Assembly (NCBI GenBank): GCA_963210315.1
Contig: OY723267.1
Span: 1,860,001 to 1,924,000 of the forward strand
DNA: 64,000 nt
DNA from: Rhynchopus euleeides
Lineage: Eukaryota; Euglenozoa; Diplonemea; Diplonemida; Diplonemidae
Reading direction: 5' to 3'
The notes under the pieces were generated by a model that saw nothing but the letters and a program-made list of their open reading frames with translations, was not told the origin of the DNA and did not search any database. Numbering within the stretch: position 1 is the stretch's first letter; each line of letters starts with the position of its first letter. The position numbers and the translations under genes are program-made. Positions 30,497 through 40,367 of the stretch are shown piece after piece.

Positions 30497-31690
30497 ATGA
30501 CAGGCGATGGCTCTCTCTCCTCCGACGCCCGTTCTGGAGACCAGGCGCGGATCGGCGTGATCGCAAGCCAGCCCCGCCCGGGGTCTGGCGGGGAGCGCGC
30601 TGGCATCCTGCCTGCCATCAGCCCGAAGATGTCTGCAGCCCCGCAGCAGCGCCCCAGGAACCTTGCCGGGGATGCTGTGAGGCCGTCTGTTGGTGTGGCT
30701 GGCAGGATCAGCCCGCCTATCGGTCTGGCTCAGATCGCACAGGCGCCCAGCGCAACCCCTCTGAAGGCAGAGCGCCTGGGTCAGCGCAGCCCGCGCAGGC
30801 CGTCGCAGCTGCCAGGCGTCAGCCGCCTGCTGGAGCAGGAGGGCGGGAAGACGCTCATCACCCTCGCTGAGACTCTCACCTCCACCGCGGAGCACAACCG
30901 CTCCGTGGGGGTGCACAGCGCAAAGGATGCGCGCAGCGTGTTCGAATGTGTGACGGTGCCTCCGATCTCCATCTGGAGCTTCATCAACAGCGTCAGCCAG
31001 ATGGTGCCTGTGGCGTCGGTGGACCACTGGCTTGTGACGGGGTGTCTGATTGACAGGCTGTGCATCTACACCAACACGCCGCTGACCCCCTGGAACATCC
31101 ACCGGGTCATCCTGGTGAGCTTCACCATCGCGATGCAGGAGGATGTGCGGACAAACTATCTGTCCACCATCGCGCGTGCCGGAGGTGTCGCGGTGCAGGA
31201 CATGCATGACATGATTGTCACATTCGAGGGTTACAAGATTCCCGAGACGGTGTCTAGCCGCATGATGAAGAAGGTGAGGCAGTTCCTCAGCAAGCCGGTT
31301 CCGCTGTGCAAACGGCTGCACGAGATGCAGGGCGGGTGTGTGGCAACTCTCCTCGGGACGAGCGCCCTGTCTTCGTCGCGCAGCAAGCTGATGGCTGCGA
31401 AGAACTTCCCCTCTGAGCTGACTGTGGTGACGGAGGCGGACGCCGATGCTGGCGTGTCCTCCCCTTCCAGCAGCGCGCGCTGCTCCACCACCACCTCCAG
31501 CGGGGAGGGGACCAGCGGAAACAGCTCGCCGTCCGCCCTTATCTCCCCCACGCAGGGGACCACCGCATCAGGCACACCCACCTCCAGCAGAGCCACGCTG
31601 AAGCAGCTCTCCCCTCGCCACCCACGGACCACGGCGGAGAGGGCAGCAGTGTTGCTCTCCTCGGCAACCGCAGTGTCACCTTCGGAGTGA
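30497..31690 (+). CDS. PHO80/CYC2-type (P/U-type) cyclin
   Basis: 397 residues, one exon. The ATG at 30497 (MTGDGSLSSDARSGDQ) is the first after the acceptor AG. Residues 1-120 are Pro/Ser/Arg-rich and disordered. Residues about 120-245 are the cyclin box: ITLAETLTSTAEHN, VTVPPISIWSFINSVSQMVP, WLVTGCLIDRLCIYTNTPLT, NIHRVILVSFTIAMQEDV, NYLSTIARAGGVAVQDMHDM. The layout in which an IDRL helix precedes NIHR and AGGV is diagnostic of the PHO80/PCL group, which activates PHO85/CDK-like kinases in cell-cycle or nutrient control; kinetoplastid CYC2-type cyclins belong here. The tail (about 290-397) is Ser/Thr-rich, probably phosphorylated. MQEDV replaces the usual KFxDD segment, so partner specificity may differ. 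Confidence 0.88.
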   Translation: MTGDGSLSSDARSGDQARIGVIASQPRPGSGGERAGILPAISPKMSAAPQQRPRNLAGDAVRPSVGVAGRISPPIGLAQIAQAPSATPLKAERLGQRSPRRPSQLPGVSRLLEQEGGKTLITLAETLTSTAEHNRSVGVHSAKDARSVFECVTVPPISIWSFINSVSQMVPVASVDHWLVTGCLIDRLCIYTNTPLTPWNIHRVILVSFTIAMQEDVRTNYLSTIARAGGVAVQDMHDMIVTFEGYKIPETVSSRMMKKVRQFLSKPVPLCKRLHEMQGGCVATLLGTSALSSSRSKLMAAKNFPSELTVVTEADADAGVSSPSSSARCSTTTSSGEGTSGNSSPSALISPTQGTTASGTPTSSRATLKQLSPRHPRTTAERAAVLLSSATAVSPSE

Positions 31691-33914
31691 ATGCTTGAAT
31701 GCTTCGGAAGGGCGTGGGACGTCCTGTCTAAAACGACTGCCAAAGAGGTAAACCAAAAGGAAAAAAGGGGTGGAAAAAATGGGGAGGGGGGGGGGGTCGT
31801 GTGGTTTATTATGAACCACTCCCTCGTGTACATCAGCACCGAGCCTTGGGGGGTGTCGTGGGGACTCTCGTGACAACCAGAGGCTGTGTGGGGGTGGGGT
31901 GGGGTGGGGGGGATGAGAAAAGGTTTTCGGTATGAGGAATATATGGAACGAACTTTGGGGTGGGTGGGGGGGGGGGAGGAGGGGGTGGGGTGTCAGTAGT
32001 GATCGCCTTCCCCTTGTCTGTCTGTCTTTCTCGTTCCCTCTCTCTCGCTATCTCTCTCTCTCTTCCCTCCTTCCCCTCCTTGTGCTCTTGGAGGGTGGGG
32101 GGGGGGGGGAGGTGGAGGTGGAGGGGTTCAAAGAATGTCTATCGACAGTCCACCAAATATCGAACTGCATAAAATGGATGTGCAGGGGTGGGGGGTGCTG
32201 TGGCAATGCTGTATAGCGTTGTCTGGCAAAGAGAGCAGCGGCGGAGGCAGGCTGGGAGGAGAGGCAGCGTCACTATGTGCTGGCGGACATGAGTCCCTAG
32301 CATAAAAGGAGATGCGCAAAAAACCCCACCTGCGTCGGCCCGCCTACCCCCCCCACCAAGCAGCCACAGTACGACAGGACGCGCTCAGGCACCGGGCCTC
32401 GGCCCGCCCGCCCGATGCCCCCATCGCACAAAATGCAAAAAAAAATACAGCCTGAAGAAACCATGCTTCTTCTCTTTCTGGCACATTCCGACCGATTCTT
32501 TCTCCTAAAACGGCCAATATGCTAAGCTGTGGATATGCGGAGAGGGGGGAAAAGGGGAGGAGGGGGTGGTCGTGTCCTACACACGGCTCCCTCCCGCCCC
32601 TTCCATCCCCTCCCGCCCCTTCCATCCCCTCCCGCCCCTTCCATCCCCTCCCACCCCCCCCCCCCCCCTCTCCCCTCCTGCCACACCCGCCCTCCGATGG
32701 TGAGTGATTTTTTTTGCTTCTATTTTTGTTGCGTTGTGTTTTGTGCTGCGGCAGCAGGGGATTATGTCTCCCCTCCTCCCCCCCCCCCCTTTTCCTCGCC
32801 CCCCCCCCCCCCTCTCTCTCTCTGTCTCAAAGTGTGTCCCTGACTCTGTTTAGGCAACCCCACTTTGATACCAAAAAAAAACACGGTGCGGCAGTCGGGG
32901 GGTATCGGGACTGCAGTTTTTCAACGAGCCTTGGCGAAAAAACGGCTTCCCCCCCCCCCTCCATCCCTGGCGAATTATTTTTGAGCAAAAATATAAACTT
33001 TTTGCGCAAAAAGAAGGTAAACCAGCTTGTGTGTGTGGGAGAAACCCTTATGGGGTGTTTCTTTCTCTGTGGTTACCTCATCCCCTCACCCTCCCCACCC
33101 CTCCTCCCCCCCTAACAAACCCTCCCAACCACCCATTGGTTGACTTCGAGAGGGTGCGGGTGGGTGGGATGGGTTGCGTACGAGGGGGGTGCGTGAGTAA
33201 GCAACATGGCAGCGGCATCAAACGGGGGGGGAGAGGGGGGTGGTAGTGGAAGGCTGTGCCTGTCTTTTCTTGGTCGGAACGCCCGGGTCTGGGCGTTCCG
33301 ACAAAAAGAAACGGGGGACAGCATGGACGGATGGATGGCTCGGTGGATTTTTTTTCGTTTTGATTTGTTGCCACATTTTGCTGTCAGGCTCGCTACGCCA
33401 GGGGGGAGGGGGGGCACACATCGGCTTTTTTTGGACTGTGTTTTTTTGCCATTTTTTTCTCTCCTATTCGGGCAGGACGCGACGAGAGGTGGCGTGGTGT
33501 CGCTCTCAGCCCATCCAGAGAGATCTTGCGAGGGGTGGGCCTATTGCTTTGTCCGACATTGGTTCCTTTTTCGTCACCTCACTCCCCACCGACTGCTCCC
33601 CCTCCCCCCCCCTGCCTGTCTCGATAGTAAAGACACGCCCTGAAAACCTGAAAGCCTGGGTGTGAGGTCTGGCTCGTGCGGGGAAAATGATTCCCTGAAC
33701 AGACTCACACGCCAGCAAAAAAATCACCTGTCCCCTACCCCCCCCACCCCCCGCCAACTTCCAGATTCATCTTTCTCTGCAAAGAACAATTCTTCTGGCT
33801 GAACACTTGATCATCCTCGTATTCTTCCCATTCTCAGTAGACGTTTCGCCGGCTCTGCTTTTGGCGGGACTCTCGTTTTCGTCGCCAACTGCAACCCCGC
33901 AACACCAACCCCCT

Positions 33915-33958
<44 letters not shown>

Positions 33959-34371
33959 CGTACTGCATGAGAGTGCCTATGTCTTCTCTCTTTCTCAGTC
34001 GATACAGGTGTTTTGTGTTGACTAAAGTTTCTGTGATCCATGCCACTCGTCTGCTGCCTGGCTCGAAGCAGATTTATATTTGCTGTAAAAAAATTGCATA
34101 CAAAATCTACCACGATTTTTTTGGGCCATTGGGTTTTGTTGATATTGACGTAGTTTCGCCGGAGTCGCGGCGGTGCCTTATATATAGGCCAGAATTCAGG
34201 GCCCAAATCAAGTGGAAGAAAACATGCAAAGAGCCGCAAAAGTTGTACCTATTATTCCTGCACCACTCGTCTCTCTCCTCCACCCTCTCCCCGATGTGAT
34301 AAATTAACCGTTCTACACAGAATATATCACAGATGTCAGCGCAAAAAAAAAATAACCCGACGATTTTTTTT
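31691..34371. other. Intergenic, low-complexity, no gene seen
   Basis: Repeated G-runs (31785-31797, 31963-31983, 32097-32109) and C-runs (32656-32668, 32779-32811), CT microsatellites (32030-32066 and 33920-33956). Inverted short repeat CCAGGTTTTTT-like words begin after 34 kb. No ORF with coding character. Confidence 0.5.
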
Positions 34372-34412
34372 GCCCGGGTTTGGCGCACAAAAGAACGCCT
34401 CATCTTTTTTTG
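34372..34412 (+). repeat. GGGTTTGGCGCACAAA repeat, copy 1
   Basis: CCCGGGTTTGGCGCACAAAA, then GAACGCCTCATCTTTTTTT. Five other copies occur at 56071, 57553, 58203, 58470 and 62401. GGCG/CGCC can pair around a roughly 9-nt loop; the T-run resembles a Pol III terminator. Confidence 0.8.
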
Positions 34413-34916
34413 GGGTTGCCATCTCTGATATATGATATACCGTGATCCCTCCACCCTGTCGCCTCTCTTCTCCTCTCTAGCGCGACAAATAAAATGGGGG
34501 GCGACAATATTTTTCTTTTTTACGTTTTGCTTTTCTTACGGTAGTGCATGGAATTTGTGCCTTGTCGCAAATCCTGATTAGATGTTGAGTTTTGAGTTGT
34601 TCTGAAGTAGACCCAGCAGGAATCTATGGTACGGCACCTCTTACCGCTATATGATTCCGGTTGGGCGTAAGGGGGCATGTCGGGAGGGGGTCTTCAGGGT
34701 TTGAAGGACACAATCCCCCCCCCTGTTTGCCTCCTTCTCTCTTTGAGAATGTATTTTTTTTGGGTAGACAAATCAGGTGTATTTCTAGTGGGGGATGAGG
34801 ATGAGTCTTTTTGGCATCCGCCCTTTTTCCGGTTTTTTTCCAGCCAAAACCAGGTTTTTTTTCCAGCAAAAAACCGGTTTTTTTTGCTATAACCTGCTCA
34901 GGTCACGGTAAAAAAG

Positions 34917-34972
34917 ACTGTTGGCAGCGCACGTATGGACACCCATACACGCACAGGTGCGCACAAACAAAA
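34917..34972 (+). repeat. Short dispersed repeat shared with 10615-10672
   Basis: TTGGCAGCGCACGTATGGAC, ACCCATACACGCACAGGTGC, then GCACAAA align with 10617-10672 at most positions. Confidence 0.7.
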
Positions 34973-34997
34973 TCTGGCTTTTTTCCAGCCAAGAGCC

Positions 34998-35231
34998 AGA
35001 CGTTCACTACCGTGGCCTCCGGCGGCTGGGGGGCGGAGCCCCCCAGACCCCCCTGTGGCGGATATCTCGTACCCAAGTCCTTCGATTCCCATCAGGTCAG
35101 GAATCCAACAGCTCCGGTAGCCTCAGGAGGACGCAGCCAACTCACACAGAATCTGTACGCCCACACTGAACAGATGTTCACTACCGTGGCCTCCGGCGGC
35201 TGGGGGGCTCTGCCCCCCAGACCCCCCGTGG
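34998..35231 (-). repeat. Composite GC-hairpin repeat, minus-strand copy
   Basis: Hairpin modules at 34998-35058 and 35171-35231. The linker includes GAATCTGTACGCCCACAC, the reverse complement of linker sequence in the 51052-51282 copy, showing the unit moves as a whole. Confidence 0.9.
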
Positions 35232-36023
35232 AGCGTGTGTTTGCCCGTCTAGTAACCGCAGCAAGTCCTTGGGCTGTTTCAGCTGACATATCGGGGGGTA
35301 TCGTCGGAATAACGGTCCCGAAAGCCGTTTTTTTGGGGGTTTCCTCCAGCACCCGAGGATGGCGCGAGCGGGAGGAACCGTGGAAGGAACCCATTTGGTA
35401 CAAGACCAAGGGCCCCACACTGGGGAGGAGGGAAATTGAGTACCATTTTTTGCTGGAAAAAAGCGGGGATGAATCGGGGATTTTTGGCTGGGAAGACCGG
35501 GGATTAAAAACACACCTGAGACAAATGTACAGTTTACGCAACTCCCCACCACCCCCACCACCCCCACCCAAAAATAGCGACTTTCGCGCGGGAAAGCTGT
35601 CATTTCGGTTTCTGCTGAACTGTGCCGTGAGATCCACCACCAGCTCCCTTTCCCCCTTTAGAGGGGGAAACGTGTGTTGATTTTTTTTGTGGAAAAAAAT
35701 CGCCAAATAATACCACACCCCATCCCTCCAGACGAAACCCCCCCGGAGGGAAGATCAGCAGAGCTGACGCGGCACCTTTTTCCCATTGCACGTCACCCCC
35801 CTTCCCCCTTCCCCCCTCCTCGTTCGCCGGCGTCCTCCTTCAAAGGTGGTTGCTAATGTACTCCTCGCACCACTCCCTCACAACACCCCACCCCCCACCA
35901 CTCCCCGCTAGTCGTCTCACACGGCAGGCTGACGGCTGTTGATGCCAAACGCCACAAACGCAGTCGTCCCTCCCTCCATCCCCATGAGGGGTAGGGGGGG
36001 GGGGGTGGGGGGAGGCTAGTCCT
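35232..36023. other. Intergenic, no gene seen
   Basis: Mixed A/T-run and C-run sequence; CCACCACCC repeats near 35545-35570. No supported coding region. Confidence 0.5.
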
Positions 36024-36798
36024 CACGGTGGGATCTTGTAAATTTTACATGTATAACTACAAGTATAATACATGTATTATACATGTATAATACTTGCATG
36101 TCAACTATTATACATGTATAATACATGTATATGCCTGAAATATACATGTAAAATACATGTATATCAAGTAAAAATACATGTATAATACTATTATACATGC
36201 ATTTTTACTTGATATACATGTATTTTACATGTATATTTCAGGCATTTACATGTATTTTACATGTATAATACTTGTCATGCAAGTATTATACATGTAAAAT
36301 ACTTGCATGACAAGTAAAATGCTTGCATGCAAGTAAAATACATGTATTTTACTTGCATGCAAGTATTTTACTTGTCATGCAAGTATTATACATGTATTTT
36401 ACTTGTCATGCAAGTATTTTACATGTATAATACTTGCATGACAAGTATTATACATGTAAAATACATGTAAATGCCTGAAATATACATGTAAAATACATGT
36501 ATATCAAGTAAAAATGCATGTATAATAGTTGACATGCAAGTATTATACATGTATTTTTACTTGATATACATGTATTTTACATGTATATTTCAGGCATATA
36601 CATGTATTATACATGTATAATAGTTGACATGCAAGTATTATACATGTATTTTTACTTGATATACATGTATTTTACATGTATATTTCAGGCATATACATGT
36701 ATTATACATGTATAATAGTTGACATGCAAGTATTATACATGTATAATACATGTATATACTTGTAGGTATACATGTATAATTTACAAGATCCCACCGTG
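36024..36798. mobile_element. AT-rich TIR element built of TACATGTA/ACTTGCATGCAAGT palindromes
   Basis: Termini CACGGTGGGATCTTGTAAAT (left) and ATTTACAAGATCCCACCGTG (right) are inverted. The 775-bp body is almost only the words TACATGTATAATACATGTA, TACTTGCATGCAAGTA and TTTCAGGCAT, in many orders and both orientations. Composition is about 70 percent A+T inside GC-rich DNA. No ORF. The terminal octamer CACGGTGG equals that of 59583-61953. No clear target-site duplication. Confidence 0.85.
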
Positions 36799-37462
36799 CT
36801 TGCCTCCCCCTCCCCCCCCCCCCCCCTCATGTCTATTTTCTAAACGCCATTTTTTGTTCGGTTGTGCCGTGTCCCCCTTCTTTCGAGCCATCCCCTGCTG
36901 CCTTCTATCATCTGTGAGTAAGTATCATCTCCTCTACCCCACCCCACCCCCTCTCCTCACTACTACCACCACCACCACCACCACCACCACCCCACCATCC
37001 CCCCCCTTGCTATGTTTCCTGTATCTGTCTTGAACGATCTGAACGTTTCATCATCTCCGGTGTATTTTTTTGGCCTTTTTCGCTTTCCCTTTGTCGATAG
37101 CCCTCCCCATATTCATTGTGGCTTGACTTTTTTTATTGCGTTTTGTGTTCCCCCACCACCACCACCCCCCCCCCTTCCACCCCTCCACCACTGGGTGCCC
37201 CACCCGTGTTTGGTTCCCAAACTATCGCACGGGCATGCTCCCTTCCCCCTCCCCCCCCCCCTCTCCCTCTGTGTGTTGTCAAATAGGAAACGAGTTGAAT
37301 TTGCCAAGCAACCCTTTTTTTTCTGCCTCCCTCTCTCCCTCTCCCCCACACCTTCCCCCATTTTTACTGATGGTGCATAAATCTTGACGTTGTTATTTTT
37401 TTTGCCTGCCCATCTTTCCTGACGTGTTATTTTCCTCCCTTCCCTTCCCCCACCCCCCCCCC
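36799..37462. other. Spacer between TIR elements, no gene seen
   Basis: C-rich/T-rich sequence with ACC trinucleotide repeats at 36961-36991. Confidence 0.5.
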
Positions 37463-37464
37463 TA

Positions 37465-38592
37465 GGGCAGTGATTAAATAAACGTTGAAAACGTTTAGCG
37501 TTTATAAACGTTTAGCGTTTTTCAGAATTCTGAGCGGAAATAAACGTTCAGATAAACGCTTACCTACCACCCCCCGTGTATATGTCACCCCCCCCAGGTG
37601 CAAAAATCGGGAGGGGGGTGACATGAACACACCTTTAAGGGGGGTGACATATACACGGGGGGTGGTAGGTTAGTGTATGTCACCCCCCGCCAGGGCCGCT
37701 TGGGGGTGACATAAACACACCCCTTTTGGGGGGTGACATATACACGGGGGGTGGTAGGTAATAAACGTTTCCCTGCAGGCTCTGCCACTGAGTCACTTTA
37801 CATCATAATGCATCATGGCCAGCGCACCACACCCCAAATTCCAGGGCGGGGGGGCACCGCTGCGGTGAGGACAGCAAGATGTCGAAGCGCAAGGTCGAAA
37901 CCATCGGCGCTATTTCTGGCCACTTCTTGTACCCGTGCCTGCTGTACCAGGTGCCTGTTCCAGTCAGTTGCCTCCCATCAGAGGAGGCATCTGAGAGACT
38001 CTCGTATGGCGTCCCTGTGCCACATGATCACAGGTGAGGCACCACACCCGAGGACGCGCTCCCTGACAACGGATGCGCCGTGCCACAGACCCAGCTGCCG
38101 TAAGCTCCCAAGAACAGCGTCAAATGGGACGCGAACTGTACCATACTTCTCCCACAACTGTTCCTGGCGCGATTACCTCATATTGGCTTGCCTTTTGGCC
38201 TCTGGAGGGCACCGAGAAGCTGTTATGTTTCAGAACAATCAAGGACAACAGTTCTTCTGCGCATCTGGCAGGTTGAGGTGTGCTTGCTCTGCTTGATGTG
38301 TCCTGTGGTGTGCAGCCCAGGTACAAGTTCTGTCCCAAAAATTTTGGTTGCTAAAAACGGCATGTCGGGGGCATACCACCCCCTGGGAGTGGGCGGAATT
38401 GAGTTTCCGGAGCATATTGGGCTCTTTCTGCCACCAGAATCGTGTGGGAGTGTGTGAGGTCAGATTATGTGGGTGGGGTGCGGGCACAAGCTGCTTCGCT
38501 AAATAAACGCTAAACGTTTAGCGTTTATAAACGTTTAACGTTTATTGAAAAACGGTTTCTGAAATAAACGTCGTTTATTGGGTTCACTGCCC
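37465..38592. mobile_element. TA-bounded TIR element with AAACGTTTAGCGTTTA arrays
   Basis: Ends GGGCAGTGATTAAATAAACG and (inverted) TTCACTGCCC, each flanked by TA (37463-37464, 38593-38594). Subterminal arrays of AAACGTTTAGCGTTTATAAA occur at both ends (37480-37560 and 38500-38575). The interior 37770-38460 has short ORF fragments without recognised homology. A second element is nested at 37563-37758. Confidence 0.8.
37563..37758. mobile_element. Nested TA-bounded element with TGACATATACACGGGG words
   Basis: Ends CCTACCACCCCCCGTGTATA and its inverse GTGTACGG-type end (TATACACGGGGGGTGGTAGG), flanked by TA on both sides (37561-37562, 37759-37760). Inside, GGGGGGTGACATATACAC recurs in both orientations and one inner end copy occurs at 37642-37672. 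It interrupts an AAACG array of the host element. Confidence 0.8.
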
Positions 38593-38594
38593 TA

Positions 38595-39216
38595 CTGGGG
38601 GGGGCTAAATAGAAGCCCCCCCCCCTTGTATTCGGCGTAGGATCGAGTTTTTTTTGGGGGTTTTCGAGGGCCCAAAATTTTAGGCAATTTTTGCAGTGGG
38701 TGGCCAAATAGAAGGGGGGGGTCAAATACAAGGGGGGGGGGGCTTGTATTCGGCGGAAGCCGAATTTTCCAAATTTTGGTGAATTTTGCCCCAGGTGACC
38801 TTGTGGAATCGCGATTTTCGCCTTCCATTGCACTATTCGGAATCTGTGCGGATCGTGGTGGGGTCATTTTGTGGGTGGAGGTGCCAAGTTTGACCCATGA
38901 AATGTGGGTCTGGTTTGGGTCCTGATAATGGGAGGATATTCCCGGGAGTCAGCCACCTGCGAGGACCCCCACACTGGTGTCCAAAAACCCGTTCCTTTGA
39001 ATGTTTGGATTCCGTGCGGACCGCAGTGGGGTCATTTTGACCATGGGGTGCCTGTTATGACTGGAAAAACAGGTTGAAAATTTGAAATTTGGCTGAAATT
39101 CGGCTTCCGCCGAATACAAGCCCCCCCCCTTGTATTCGGCGAAAAATTTTATGGATTTCGAATTTTCAGACCCCCCCCTTGTATTTGACCCCCCCCTTCT
39201 ATTTAGCCCCCCCCAG
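38595..39216. mobile_element. TA-bounded TIR element with CTTGTATTCGGCG words
   Basis: Ends CTGGGGGGGGCTAAATAGAA and (inverted) TTCTATTTAGCCCCCCC-CAG, flanked by TA shared with the neighbouring elements (38593-38594 and 39217-39218). Subterminal CTTGTATTCGGCG and TCAAATACAAG words recur in both orientations. It contains two copies of the repeat also present in the scaffold-gene intron (38830-38890 and 38985-39060). Confidence 0.75.
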
Positions 39217-39218
39217 TA

Positions 39219-40365
39219 GGGGGGGTCAAATGGGGGTGACAAACACGATTTTTCAAAAAACCGGCGCAGAGGCCCCAAAGCCCCCGTAAACCCTCCAAAC
39301 CCCCCCAGATCGGTCCGGAAACCCATCGAACCCCACTTTTCCACCATTCCGGGCACCTCAGGTGCCCGAATTGGGGTACCTAAATTTTGTGCCACCGTTT
39401 GGTACCGTACAGTGCCACTGTGTGGGAGGTTGGAAAAGAAAATGCCCCAACACACCACATCTGAGGGTTGCAATGCATGTTGCTTGCCAACCACGTCATC
39501 CGGTGGGTGTCAGGCGCTATGTAGGTGGCATTAGCCAGGTCTTCGATGTGTTCTGGCTTGTATATATACCTCCCTGCCTGCGGCACAGGCACTGCCTTTG
39601 TCCCCCACACCAGCCACAGAGAGCGTATTGTACTCGGTCCACGGTTGCTGATTCATTGTGATGCGTTGTATCCTCGAGTGAACGTCACACACTAGTGGCA
39701 CCACCACCCGCCATCCGAGAGCTGTATTGACTTTGCGCGCTTCCGTTGTATTCACCTCGCCACGCATATTGCACCGTTCAGTACCAGTGCTCTTGGGCCA
39801 GGCAAAGTAGACCGCAGCAACTACCAATTCTGGCACAATGGGTACCACGACAGCGCACTTCATGTGTTCCCGGAATGTACAGCTCGTGTTGCAACAGTCG
39901 TTGTCAACACATCCCGGTTGTGGAGCACTGCTGCACAGGAATCACACGACCATCTGGACTGTTCCGTACCTACAGGCAGCCTCCCGGTGCATGGTGGCAG
40001 GGAGGTATATATACAAGCCAGAACACATCGAAGACCTGGCTAATGCCACCTACATAGCGCCTGACACCCACCGGATGACGTGGTTGGCAAGCAACATGCA
40101 TTGCAACCCTCAGATGTGGTGTGTTGGGGCATTTTCTTTTCCAACCTCCCACACAGTGGCACTGTACGGTACCAAACGGTGGCACAAAATTTAGGTACCC
40201 CAATTCGGGCACCTGAGGTGCCCGGAATGGTGGAAAAGTGGGGTTCGATGGGTTTCCGGACCGATCTGGGGGGGTTTGGAGGGTTTACGGGGGCTTTGGG
40301 GCCTCTGCGCCGGTTTTTTGAAAAATCGTGTTTGTCCACGTAAAAGGGTGGCATTTGACCCCCCC
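39219..40365. mobile_element. TA-bounded element with 340-bp near-perfect inverted arms
   Basis: Ends GGGGGGGTCAAATG and CATTTGACCCCCCC, with TA on both sides (39217-39218 and 40366-40367). Arms 39239-39578 and 39996-40335 pair over their full length at constant spacing, with no indel seen. The 417-bp loop and the arms contain ORF fragments on both strands. Confidence 0.85.
39838..40194 (+). pseudogene. ORF fragment in the long-inverted-repeat element, unknown product
   Basis: 118 codons; the last 60 (YKPEHIEDLANATYIAPD...TVALYGTKRWHKI) lie in the right arm and are therefore present, reversed, in the left arm as well (minus strand 39380-39610). The N-terminal halves differ because they lie in the loop. 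I recognise no family; it may be a relic of the element's own gene. Confidence 0.3.
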
Positions 40366-40367
40366 TA

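Noticed and set aside
36024..36798. CRISPR array
   Set aside because: Words are palindromic, in both orientations and without unique spacers; eukaryotic context and TIRs indicate a transposable element.
37733..38296. 187-codon ORF inside the AAACGTTTAGCG element
   Set aside because: Overlapping frames look equally plausible and none gives a recognisable family; noted only as ORF fragments.
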